NCBI GenBank assembly: GCA_964019655.1
Contig: CAXHTR010000006.1
Coordinates: 62,001-126,000, forward strand
DNA length: 64,000 nucleotides
Reading direction: 5' to 3'
Source of the DNA: Perkinsela sp. pyNocScin1
Taxonomy: Eukaryota > Euglenozoa > Kinetoplastea > Prokinetoplastida > Perkinselidae
Shown: in pieces, positions 1 through 8,129 of the stretch
How positions within the stretch are numbered: the first letter of the stretch is position 1
How the letters are laid out: the number at the start of each line of letters is the position of its first letter
The notes under the pieces: generated by a model
What the model was told of the DNA's origin: nothing
Database searches by the model: none
Seen by the model: the letters and a program-made list of their open reading frames with translations, nothing else
Made by a program: the position numbers and the translations under genes

Positions 1-1
1 G

Positions 2-487
2 TCGCTGAATTCGCCGTGGTTGAAGGAAGCCTTCGCCTCTGACGGGATATCCAAGGCACACGAAGCCCCTGTCATGCGAATTGGCGAGGCCATGAAAATC
101 CTCGGGATCAACAAGCAAATTACTCCCAACTACCGGCAAAAAATAGCGCTCGCCCAGAGCCAAATGGACGCGGCAGTCAAGCAATACCAGGCTAGCAGCA
201 CAGAGCATACGTCTGCAACAAGCAGCATCGCGCAGTGCAAAGAGCCGTTGCTCGATTATTTTTCTACGAGGCATAACGCTTTGGAGCTCCAACAAACACT
301 TTCGATTGCGCCTGAGGAGGTTCTCGAAGCAAAGAAGCGCTTTTTACATATCATGCATTCAAATGGCTTCATTCAGGAAGGTGTTGGTGGAGGAGGCGGG
401 AATCTGAAAATTGTCGAGCAACATCCGCACGCATACCTTCGGGATAAGCTTTTGATTGCACACAGGATCATTCTTGGCCCAATGTGA
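2..487 (+). CDS. 3' part of an unrecognised protein, cut by the window edge
   Basis: The frame is open from the first bases of the window to a TGA at 485-487, so the N-terminus lies outside. The visible 161 residues are hydrophilic and mostly helical. A Gly run (six of seven residues) sits near residue 130, followed by a charged tail. There are no membrane segments and no motif I can name. The next gene on the same strand begins 87 bp downstream. I do not recognise the family. Its reality is supported by coding-like composition, the length of the open frame, and its place in a head-to-tail series of + strand genes. Confidence 0.55.
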   Translation, partial: SLNSPWLKEAFASDGISKAHEAPVMRIGEAMKILGINKQITPNYRQKIALAQSQMDAAVKQYQASSTEHTSATSSIAQCKEPLLDYFSTRHNALELQQTLSIAPEEVLEAKKRFLHIMHSNGFIQEGVGGGGGNLKIVEQHPHAYLRDKLLIAHRIILGPM

Positions 488-574
488 AGTGACACCATTG
501 TAGCTCACCGGTATACCTTTCTTGCACTTTCGATAGGCACATACTTTTTTTTTCACAAGACCTTATCCACTACA

Positions 575-1831
575 ATGGACTCTGTGGCGAGAGAAAAGAT
601 GCACGCGCAGCAGCAAGCGGCACTTGTCAAAAAGAAAGATGCAGTGGATTTACTGACGCACGCGAAGGAATACGGTGACGCGCTCATACATGAATTCTTC
701 GAGAAGCGTGCAAGCAGTGCGGAAGCCAAGCAGCCACAAGTCACCCTCAAAGATGCCACATCCGTTGCGAAGGGCACTTCAGCATACATTCAGTGCATGA
801 AGAACTTCGAAAGCTTGATGCGCGAGTGGACAAGGCTCATGGACGAAGCTTCAGCCGAAACACGTGTCATCACGGATGTGAAAGTAGAGACCACAGCCAC
901 AACAGATGTAATGATGGATCAGGGTAAGTCAAATCCTGTAGGTGATGCAGAGGAAGATATCCAGGGCTTGGAGAGCGACGTTCAAGGCTTGATACAGATG
1001 CTCGGGAGAAAGCGCGAGCAGTATAATTTCTTGAAAGATAAAGTTCGCACCCTGGAGCTTCGAGAGTTGGTCCAAAGTGCACAGAAAGAAAAAGCAGAGC
1101 GACCGAAGGTAGAAATGTGTGCTGTCTTCAAGCGTTTCTGTGATGTAGGCGAGGAACTCAAAGATAGGATGCCATTCAAAGTACATAACGTTCACATTGA
1201 TGAGGGATTCTGCAGGTCAGATGGTCTCCTATGTAATGATGTCTTCATTCTTGAGTCCCCAGAGCTCATCATTTTGGACCCGAAGCGCGAAGAGTTGGAC
1301 ATTTACCACGCCTCAAGCGAGAAGGTACGCATCAATACACCAGATCTTGGGATAACCCTTTGTCTCGCGAGGCAGCGTAGCAGTCAAGATGGCAGCGCAT
1401 CAGCAAAGATACTCATCACGCTAGCTAAGGACCAAGACATGTTACTTCGAATGCAGAGCGAATGGAACGCGCTTGCTGCGAAAATTCACGCAAGCAAAAA
1501 TTTTACATCTAGCGGTAATAGCACGAAAAGCCCATTCGCGAACCAGGCTTTTGCAATGATGGACCATATTTCGAAAAGTGCCCCGAGTGAGTCGCAGCAT
1601 GCGCGCGCAGTTGCCTTACTCATGGGCGTCGGCAATGATGACCCCTGGAATAAGACGACAAGCATGTTTATAAAGCGTTACGAAGGAATCTACTGGCTGG
1701 AATTCCCCTTTTTGCAGCACATGCAGAAGGATCTGCTATCACCAGGCGAGTGCACTGAAGCATTTGTGAACTGCCTCACCTTGTTACACGCACTGCTTTG
1801 TCATGCTGCGAAGCTGTCTTTGGATGTCTAG
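575..1831 (+). CDS. Unrecognised coiled-coil protein, 418 aa
   Basis: An ATG at 575 follows a T-rich tract and a short A-rich leader, and is the first ATG of the frame. The N-terminal 180 residues are rich in Lys, Glu, Gln and Ala with heptad-like spacing, suggesting coiled coil. A charged break near residues 100-125 is followed by another helical stretch. The C-terminal half (from about residue 200) looks globular with mixed beta and helix. No catalytic motif is visible. It precedes the proteasome gene RPN6 by 71 bp. I cannot assign a function. A structural or vesicle-tethering role would be only a guess from the coiled coil. Confidence 0.65.
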   Translation: MDSVAREKMHAQQQAALVKKKDAVDLLTHAKEYGDALIHEFFEKRASSAEAKQPQVTLKDATSVAKGTSAYIQCMKNFESLMREWTRLMDEASAETRVITDVKVETTATTDVMMDQGKSNPVGDAEEDIQGLESDVQGLIQMLGRKREQYNFLKDKVRTLELRELVQSAQKEKAERPKVEMCAVFKRFCDVGEELKDRMPFKVHNVHIDEGFCRSDGLLCNDVFILESPELIILDPKREELDIYHASSEKVRINTPDLGITLCLARQRSSQDGSASAKILITLAKDQDMLLRMQSEWNALAAKIHASKNFTSSGNSTKSPFANQAFAMMDHISKSAPSESQHARAVALLMGVGNDDPWNKTTSMFIKRYEGIYWLEFPFLQHMQKDLLSPGECTEAFVNCLTLLHALLCHAAKLSLDV

Positions 1832-1902
1832 CGTCTCTGCAAGTGTTTCTTTTCCACATTCTTCAGAAAATCTTCATACATTTTTTAGGCCTACATTTCG
1901 CT

Positions 1903-3129
1903 ATGACAGAAATAGATGATTCCCAAAGGAAGCGCGTCGCATATGATTGCTTGCGCGAATCACAGACTCGTGAATTGCACAGCCTTACGGGCGCCGATCT
2001 TCTCACACACGCAAAGACTGTCATCGAGTCCTTAGCGTTCTTGTGGGTGCACGACAAAGCTACGATTGAAGACCTCATCCACCACGTTTTCCCTTCGCTC
2101 GCCGAGATGCCCAAAATGAAGATACCGAAGGTACTCACCCTGCTCTTTGCAGCAGTGGAAACTGCTGGAATGCCGCCAGCAATGCAGATCACACTGGCCA
2201 ATGCCATGATTGAGTGGGCACGGAAGGAAAAGCGCAATTTTGTGCGCCAGCGCCTCCAGCAGCGCTATGCAAACCTCCTTCAGCGTTCTGGGAGCTTCCA
2301 GGAGTGTCTTGACGCGGTCGAGCCTCTCATTCGTGAAGGCTTGAAGCTTGATGACAAACAGCTGCTAACGGAGCTCTATCTCCTATCGTCGGAGTGCTAC
2401 TACGCGATGCACTACTTTGATAAGGCGAGCGGTGCCCTCATGGCGTCTCGCGCGAACTCGAATGGCATCTACTGTGAAAAGGGCTTGCAGGCGAGGCTCG
2501 ACTTTCACTCGGGGCTTGTCGCTTTGCGGTCAAAGGACAGAAGCACAGCGCATTCCTACTTCTGCGAAGCGTTCGAGAACTTTTACAAAGTCGAGCCGCT
2601 GAGGGCTCGGGAAGCCCTCAAGCTCATGCTGATTTGCCGGATCGAAACGCGCGCGAATGGCCCGATCGCCCAAGTCCTCGCCCGAAAGCACATCGATGGT
2701 GAAGACAGTCGCATCATCGCGGCGGTGCAGCAGCTCGCCGATGCGTACTGGCAGACCGACACTGATGGGTTCCACGCGACAATCCTTGAGTTTGCTGACA
2801 TCCTCACGAGCGACGCGTTCATCGCGGGTATTCTCACAGATATGTACGACTGCCTCATCAACAAGCGGCTCGCCCTCATCATTGCGCCGTACTCACGCAT
2901 TGAAATCCCGTACATCGCACAGGTCATCAAGCTCGAGCCAGGAGCTGTGGAGAGTAGGCTGTCGCACATGATTCTCGATAAGAAGCTCCATGCACTCATT
3001 GACCAACAGACGTACTGTCTAGTTATGAAGTACGACGCAGACGAGCACACAGAGAAGCGTGATGCCCTCGAGACGATACAGAACCTCGACGAACTTGTCT
3101 CACAGCTTATTCAAAGTATCCCAACATAG
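1903..3129 (+). CDS. RPN6: 26S proteasome lid subunit RPN6 (PSMD11), PCI protein
   Basis: RPN6 is a scaffold of the 19S lid that links the lid to the 20S core. The 408-residue length fits the family (human about 422). The family segment around residues 115-126 (RQRLQQRYANLL) and the following TPR-like helices match RPN6 well. The C-terminal third has the PCI winged-helix pattern, including the stretch around SRIEIPYIAQVIKLEPGAVE, and ends in a long helix. The open frame extends upstream to 1798, but that extension is hydrophobic and overlaps the previous gene's 3' end, so I take the ATG at 1903. PRP31 follows after 70 bp. Confidence 0.93.
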   Translation: MTEIDDSQRKRVAYDCLRESQTRELHSLTGADLLTHAKTVIESLAFLWVHDKATIEDLIHHVFPSLAEMPKMKIPKVLTLLFAAVETAGMPPAMQITLANAMIEWARKEKRNFVRQRLQQRYANLLQRSGSFQECLDAVEPLIREGLKLDDKQLLTELYLLSSECYYAMHYFDKASGALMASRANSNGIYCEKGLQARLDFHSGLVALRSKDRSTAHSYFCEAFENFYKVEPLRAREALKLMLICRIETRANGPIAQVLARKHIDGEDSRIIAAVQQLADAYWQTDTDGFHATILEFADILTSDAFIAGILTDMYDCLINKRLALIIAPYSRIEIPYIAQVIKLEPGAVESRLSHMILDKKLHALIDQQTYCLVMKYDADEHTEKRDALETIQNLDELVSQLIQSIPT

Positions 3130-3199
3130 GCCTTGTCGCGCACCGTGTTTCTTCTAGAACGCATTTTATTTCGTATTTAATCCACAGTAGTTTTTACGT

Positions 3200-4417
3200 A
3201 TGGATGAAAATGAGTCTCGAGAGGGGGCGCAGAGTGTTCAGCCGGCGAAAGAGCGACAGCGAAAGAGCAAGCAGTCGCTCATTGACGCGCTGAGAAAAGA
3301 TAAATCCAGCACAAAAGGCCAATCAGGCAGGGTCATCAGCTCCGACTGTGCCACAGACGTGAAGCTCCCTCTCGACGAAGAGGCTCTGCACAAGACTGAA
3401 GAGATGCTCGCGCGAGAGGAATGTTCGAAGGAATCTACTTCGGTGCTCATCTCTGACCTTGCGCACGCTCTCCTTCGTTTGCGCTCCCAGATGACCACCT
3501 GTCATACGTTTGTTGCCCATCAGTACACCAACAACAGCATTTTGCCAGAGTTCGTGCACACGTGCCTTCGAGAGGCCAACGGGACGAGCTTGATGTGGCT
3601 CTTAGGGCGGCTCGGAAAGCACATCGATACGAGCTTCGCAGAGATGCTGGATACACACACGGAGGCAGCACCTGCAGAGCGCAACCCGATGCCCCTTTCG
3701 AGGCATATGGCGGCAAAGATGATGATGCTACTTCCGACGGGTGATGATCGAGCAGCGGAGAAGGATAGGCTGGCGAAAATATGGGATGGTGTTGTCTTTC
3801 CTACTCTGTCGCATTACACGAAGTTACTCGAGGCCGATGCACGAGTTCGTGAAAAACTCAGCAGCGTGGCCTATCAGGTTTCGCCGAATCTAAGCGTGCT
3901 TTGTGGCCGTGAGGTGGCGGGCCTCCTCATTGGCCTCACAGGGAGTATGGCATCGCTCTCAAAGCTCACGCCATCGGACGTGCTCAAGCTCGGCAGCGAT
4001 TTCGCCGATCATGATGCAGCGGTGATCTCGGGCTCGCGACAGCTCAGTATCCTCGACCGCGTCGAGTGGCTGCTTGCCATCACAGAAGCAGGCGACCGTA
4101 CCACGCTCAAGAAAAACCTCGCGAGCAAAGTATTGCTTGCCGTCCGTTTCGATGCATTCTCCACGAGTAATCCCAATGCGCCCGCTTCTTACGGGGAGTC
4201 TCTACGGAAGCAAATTCTCGAAAAGTTTCAGCGGCGGAACACCCGCGAGGACACTGGCGACGCTCCGCTCCCACGCCCCGAAGCCCGGGAAACGACCAAG
4301 CGTGGTGGATGGAAGGCGCGCCTACGCAGAAAGCGGGCACAAGAGACGGCCCAGGTGACGCACGGAACGGCACCAAGCACTGAGGATGTTTCGACGACAA
4401 TGGATTGGTATTCCTAG
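3200..4417 (+). CDS. PRP31: U4/U6 snRNP protein PRP31, NOP domain
   Basis: PRP31 binds the U4 5' stem-loop with the 15.5K protein and is needed for tri-snRNP assembly. The NOP-domain signature is clear at about residues 227-260 (VSPNLSVLCGREVAGLLIGL and the following Gly/Ser/Leu segment). The PRP31 C-terminal region follows: a YGESLRKQILEKF-like helix near residue 330 and a basic GGWKARLRRKRAQ block near 369-381. At 405 residues it is shorter than human PRP31 (about 499), mostly through trimmed termini. It is one of four spliceosomal proteins in a window without visible introns. Confidence 0.92.
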   Translation: MDENESREGAQSVQPAKERQRKSKQSLIDALRKDKSSTKGQSGRVISSDCATDVKLPLDEEALHKTEEMLAREECSKESTSVLISDLAHALLRLRSQMTTCHTFVAHQYTNNSILPEFVHTCLREANGTSLMWLLGRLGKHIDTSFAEMLDTHTEAAPAERNPMPLSRHMAAKMMMLLPTGDDRAAEKDRLAKIWDGVVFPTLSHYTKLLEADARVREKLSSVAYQVSPNLSVLCGREVAGLLIGLTGSMASLSKLTPSDVLKLGSDFADHDAAVISGSRQLSILDRVEWLLAITEAGDRTTLKKNLASKVLLAVRFDAFSTSNPNAPASYGESLRKQILEKFQRRNTREDTGDAPLPRPEARETTKRGGWKARLRRKRAQETAQVTHGTAPSTEDVSTTMDWYS

Positions 4418-4486
4418 TCTCCACTGCATTTTTTTGTAAATACGACGGGTAGAGCTTTCTTTGAATTGTTTTGATTTAATACGACA

Positions 4487-4960
4487 ATGTTTAGCGCACA
4501 TCGCATTCTTCACGGGAAAAAGCCGGTCATTCGCGTCAAGTCGAAGGGAAAGATCTCAAACCAGCTGAAAAAGCTCCTCAACAAGCCAACGTACCATCCG
4601 CGGGCGCGCACGTGGGAGAAACTTACTGAGTACCCACCGCGGGAGCTGATGTACTGTGGCGTGCAGACCGAGAGCAACGGAGCTGTGAAGTTCGACCCGC
4701 ATCGCGAGAAGAACACATACTACGTCCCGGACCAGGAGTATTATAAAATTCCAGTACCCGACTACGCCCGGGATGCTTACTGGAACAGAGAGCTACGGTC
4801 CCGCATGACACAGGAAAACCCCTGGAGCGTTGATCAGCAGAAGAAAGTCTGGAACAAGGATCTTAGAGAGGAAACGGATTTTCAGTATCTCTCCTTCCAG
4901 AAGAAGTTCCAATTTTCGGTGCAGGATATACTCGACCAAGCAAAGAAGGAACATCGATGA
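4487..4960 (+). CDS. Small basic protein, possibly mitochondrial, 157 aa
   Basis: The ATG at 4487 follows a T-rich leader. The first 40 residues are strongly basic (Lys/Arg, no acidic residue for the first 40 or so), which would suit an organellar presequence or an RNA-binding N-terminus. The middle is rich in Tyr, Trp, Pro and charged residues, and the tail is a charged helix. No membrane segment is present. The composition resembles a small mitochondrial ribosomal or respiratory accessory subunit, but I cannot match it to a named family. Its reality is supported by the position 69 bp after PRP31 and in line with its neighbours. Confidence 0.6.
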   Translation: MFSAHRILHGKKPVIRVKSKGKISNQLKKLLNKPTYHPRARTWEKLTEYPPRELMYCGVQTESNGAVKFDPHREKNTYYVPDQEYYKIPVPDYARDAYWNRELRSRMTQENPWSVDQQKKVWNKDLREETDFQYLSFQKKFQFSVQDILDQAKKEHR

Positions 4961-5144
4961 TCTGGGCCCAATCAAGCGTTCAGCATTAATCTCAAGGAAA
5001 GAATCCGATCGCGTGTAGATTAAGTATGTGGGGTTAGCTTCACAAGTTCTTTCCATCTCACCGCTTTGTTAAGACATAGATTTTGCTGTGTATATCGCGT
5101 ACATATATTTTGCTGATATACATACCCATTACTCTGCTTAAAAA

Positions 5145-5795
5145 ATGGTAGTTGCAGAGACCCAGGCTAGCGAGGTCTTCAATGCACACTCTTGCCGCAT
5201 GGAAGACTCAATGGTTACATGCTGTGCGACCGTTCAGCTCATTCCGTACAGCGGCGTATGCCCGGCGATTCCTATCAATATCAATGTGCAAACACCTTTT
5301 ACAAAGGGGAGCAAGCTAGCTCCAATTGTTGAGGCATGTGCGGCAAAAATTCGCACACACCTGCATAACACGTGTGCGATGCAAGAGAAGATGTTCAAAG
5401 TCAGTGATGATCTATTTCTCGTGGTACACCTCGACGTGACAGTTGTCGCGGGGGGCAAGAGCTTGACGCGAGCAGTCTTTCAGGTTGTTCACGAAACTCT
5501 CGAAAACCTACGGATTCCGGAGATTCGGGAAGTGACACATGAGGGTGAGCCTATCGTCGTGAAGCTCAAAAAATTTCATCGTATTCTGAGTGACGCACAG
5601 CTGTTAGACACCTCGTACAGACTTCGGACATGGGATGAAGAAATAGCGAACGACGATGAAGATAGCGCTCGCGCACCAGCAATATCGATGGTTCTCAATG
5701 GTAGCGACTCAAAGGCGCGGTTTAGCCACCTGAGCGTCTCTCGTCGCATCGATCGAGATAAGCTGCTACCAATCGTCCGCGATTTGCAGGCATAG
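5145..5795 (+). CDS. RNase PH-fold exosome subunit, RRP43 (EXOSC8)-like, divergent
   Basis: Spacing and hydrophobic pattern match the RNase PH fold of RRP42/RRP43. A strand near residues 15-32 corresponds to the GSA..KLGNT strand, the PININVQTPF segment to the conserved NVDLPPLC strand, and about residues 90-125 (FLVVHLDVTVVAGGKSLTRA, then VVHETLENLRIPEI) to the WVLYVDI..LDYDGN..DA helix region. The LKKFHRI segment matches the usual 'VNLKK' position. It would be a non-catalytic member of the six-subunit ring. The usual N-terminal RPDGR segment is missing. The 184 bp upstream hold no in-frame extension that supplies it, so either the protein is shortened or a small upstream exon exists. Confidence 0.5.
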   Translation: MVVAETQASEVFNAHSCRMEDSMVTCCATVQLIPYSGVCPAIPININVQTPFTKGSKLAPIVEACAAKIRTHLHNTCAMQEKMFKVSDDLFLVVHLDVTVVAGGKSLTRAVFQVVHETLENLRIPEIREVTHEGEPIVVKLKKFHRILSDAQLLDTSYRLRTWDEEIANDDEDSARAPAISMVLNGSDSKARFSHLSVSRRIDRDKLLPIVRDLQA

Positions 5796-5885
5796 GGAAG
5801 CGACCGCGTGTAAATTATTTCATCCGATTCACGTCTAACTTTGCAGAATATTTGTCGTATCTATCTTCTTTTCATTTAATAATCT

Positions 5886-6359
5886 ATGGGCACCATTCCT
5901 GACTTCACATCAGGTGAGAAGCCTAAGCTTCCTGCTGATGCACCTGAGGACCCCACGAAGTACATTACTATTCGGCAGGGCATCGTGACAAATCAAGAAA
6001 AACTCGAAGAGATGCGACGGCGCGCTGAAGCTGAAGGACTTAACATTTCAAATCGGCGGCGTATGGAACTGTGCGACCACTGGCAGTTTATTATGCGGAG
6101 CGAGCCTATCCAGCGTGGTATTGACTTCGGTCTTGTCACCGGAGGCCTAGTCGCAGTCGGTTCATGCAATTGGCCACGTAACAGAGTCCCACATAGATTT
6201 TTATTTTTCTTCACTTCGGGCTTCGGTATCGGCATGTTAGGGGTTCCACTGATGGTACTCTACCGTCATGCATCGAACGACAATAAGCGCCGACTCAGGG
6301 AAAAGAGTAGGATGGCTCGAAATCGTGAGGAGTTCATGAGGAATCAGATCAATAGCTGA
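5886..6359 (+). CDS. Small membrane protein with a predicted two-helix hairpin, unrecognised
   Basis: The 157-residue frame starts at the ATG at 5886 after a T-rich leader. The N-terminal half is hydrophilic and ends in a Lys/Arg/Glu-rich helix. Two hydrophobic stretches lie near residues 81-95 (Gly-rich) and 103-126 (FLFFFTSGFGIGMLGVPLMV), followed by a short highly basic tail. That layout fits an inner-mitochondrial-membrane or ER hairpin protein. No known family is evident. It is the last + strand gene before the repeat-rich stretch at 6.5-7.1 kb. Confidence 0.6.
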   Translation: MGTIPDFTSGEKPKLPADAPEDPTKYITIRQGIVTNQEKLEEMRRRAEAEGLNISNRRRMELCDHWQFIMRSEPIQRGIDFGLVTGGLVAVGSCNWPRNRVPHRFLFFFTSGFGIGMLGVPLMVLYRHASNDNKRRLREKSRMARNREEFMRNQINS

Positions 6360-6556
6360 CATTGTAACAATCGCTTGTACATAAGCTCGTTCATGAGTAA
6401 TTCTTCTTTGAATTTTCAATGCGACCTATTTTACCGCCAGTAATCATTATTTGATTTTGCATCTGTATTGCGAAATGTAATTCTCCACTCGCCACGCTTC
6501 GCATAGTTGGGCTCGATTCCGTGCGGTCGATTTGACAATTTTACCGACCAGAAAGC

Positions 6557-7093
6557 TGGACCCGGCGTGTGATCTTGCAACACCTCAACTGTTGCATTAT
6601 TTCGGAAAGCGCTGCATCAATTTGGAAAGTGTTGCAAGATCACCGAAAGTGTTGCAATATTTTAGAAAGCTGTTGCATTGGACCTAGTGGATGATCTTGC
6701 AATAGCTTACCGTGCATGATCTTGCAATACCCACCTTTTTGCAAGATCAAACACAATTTTGCAAGATCATCCACAAATTAATTTTTCGAAAACTTGACTC
6801 TGCCCAAATCTTTCCATTACCTGTACTTGATCTGTATCTGTATGCCCCTCGATCTGTATCTGTCTATTTTTTTGTTGTTTTGTTTCATTTTAAAATATCA
6901 AGGGACGGGTCCAGAAATCAGTGTTGCAAGATCACACGCAATGTTGCAAGATCATCCACAATTTTGCAAGATCATACACAACTATTGCAAGATCACACAC
7001 AACTGTGTCATATCTATTGCAAGATCATCCACTGGGTCCACATTATTTCGGAAAGTGCCTCATTTGGTGTTGCAAGATCACACGCTGGGTCCA
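6557..7093. repeat. Foldback (MITE-like) element with 28-bp terminal inverted repeats and 12 copies of an 11-bp motif
   Basis: The ends at 6557-6584 and 7066-7093 are inverted repeats of 28 bp with one mismatch. A second nested inverted pair is at 6680-6702 and 7017-7039 (23 bp, one mismatch). The motif TTGCAAGATCA or its complement occurs exactly 12 times: complement at 6570, 6692 and 6717; forward at 6632, 6739, 6759, 6924, 6944, 6964, 6985, 7017 and 7070. A 15-bp direct repeat, CATTATTTCGGAAAG, is at 6595 and 7041. No long credible ORF lies inside. No obvious target duplication was seen. The rest of the 6360-7146 gap holds no gene I can support. Confidence 0.75.
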
Positions 7094-7146
7094 CATAAGA
7101 CAGAATTTAAATATCATACTCTATATGTAATACTGTGCAATTTCGA

Positions 7147-7218
7147 GGCCTCATGGCGCAATGGTAGCGCATTAGACTTCGGATCTAAGGGTTGCAGGTT
7201 CGAGTCCTGCTGTGGTCA
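7147..7218 (+). tRNA. tRNA-Arg, anticodon TCG
   Basis: The 72-nt cloverleaf has acceptor strands GGCCTCA and TGTGGTC with discriminator A, a D arm GCGC/GCGC, an anticodon stem TTAGA/TCTAA with loop CTTCGGA (anticodon TCG, reads CGA codons), a 5-nt variable loop, and a T arm GCAGG/CCTGC with loop TTCGAGT. A and B box positions are normal. The acceptor stem has a U:U mismatch at pair 5:68 and a G:U at 2:71. No intron and no encoded CCA are present. No run of four Ts follows within about 40 bp, so the Pol III terminator is not obvious. Confidence 0.93.
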
Positions 7219-7671
7219 TTCTTCGTCCAATATCTTACTTAGGGGGACATAAAAGTCTTCATCACTGTCATTTCGCGATCATCTTTACATCCCGCAACAC
7301 TGACAATGTAATCAAGAGACTTTACTTGCGATTAGTCCGTTGTTACAGACAGGTGATGTTAACTCAAAAACTGATTCTGAGTAAAGTACATCCTTGCCAA
7401 CAAGAGACCGCAAAATACCGAATCGAACCTTGCTAAAAGAATGTGAAACATATACAAAGCATGACAGTGCAATTCACTAGAGATCTGCTACCTTAGTTGG
7501 TAGTGACCTTGTGCATGTTCTGGCTTCAATCCTAGGCAACTGTATTTTCACAGGAGCATGACAATGTCAAAAAAAAGTGGATAGTTTCAAGGCATAGAAG
7601 GAAAAAGCGAAGTTCCGCATTCCGCATACTTACTTGAGAATATTCTACTAAACAAACAGGAAACTATCGAG
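7219..7671. other. Intergenic, no gene seen
   Basis: This 453-bp stretch lies between the tRNA-Arg gene and the 3' end of a minus-strand gene. It is AT-rich with only short, non-conserved open frames. A small inverted repeat (CTACC...GGTAG) sits near 7489-7504. I see no tRNA, snRNA or protein signature. Confidence 0.5.
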
Positions 7672-8040
7672 TTATTTCTCGAGCTCTTTGTATTCCCGGA
7701 AGTGATACAGGTGCTCGTGCTTGCCAAGAAGTTTCCAGGTGAAAAACGCATAAAAATCTGGTCTATCGCAGCCCCAGAACATCGATGCACGCTGATCTGA
7801 CGTCATTTGTCGAAATTGCCCCACTGTCGGATTGTCATGAATGCGAACGAACGCGAGGTCACGGTTGTATGCGACGTCATCATACCGAAAATGGCGTGCT
7901 TCTTGCTGCAGGGCGTACTCAAGTGGGTCCTCATCAAGATACATGATCTGGAGGGGTGGAGAGCTCAATGGAAAGTGCAGTTGGCGTGACCACTTAGCGC
8001 TCGTTGGCAGGAGCTTTCCCGTTGCGAACGATTTCCACAT
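7672..8040 (-). CDS. Small unrecognised protein, 122 aa, possibly mitochondrial
   Basis: The ATG at 8040 opens a 122-codon frame. The N-terminus has Lys, Arg and Ser with no acidic residue for about 34 positions, consistent with a mitochondrial presequence. The rest is rich in aromatic and His residues (RYDDVAYN, FYAFFTWKLLGKHEHLYHFR) and ends in a charged helix. That composition resembles respiratory-complex accessory subunits, but no named family is recognised. The gene ends 89 bp upstream of nothing but intergenic DNA and starts 89 bp after the TM9SF stop, in the same direction. Confidence 0.6.
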   Translation of the reverse strand: MWKSFATGKLLPTSAKWSRQLHFPLSSPPLQIMYLDEDPLEYALQQEARHFRYDDVAYNRDLAFVRIHDNPTVGQFRQMTSDQRASMFWGCDRPDFYAFFTWKLLGKHEHLYHFREYKELEK

Positions 8041-8129
8041 TGGTGATCTAAAAAAAGCTTAAAATTCTTTTGAGATGTGTTTCTATTTAACTTGCGCCCC
8101 TCCGCACCACTGCTGGGCTTTTTTATGCG

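Noticed and set aside
6557-7093. CRISPR-like array
   Set aside because: The motif is 11 bp, occurs in both orientations and has irregular spacing, in a eukaryotic genome. A foldback element explains it better.
6794-7252. A 152-codon + strand frame across the repeat array and the tRNA
   Set aside because: It reads through the 11-bp motif array and the tRNA-Arg gene; the repeated RSH/KI peptides are repeat translations.
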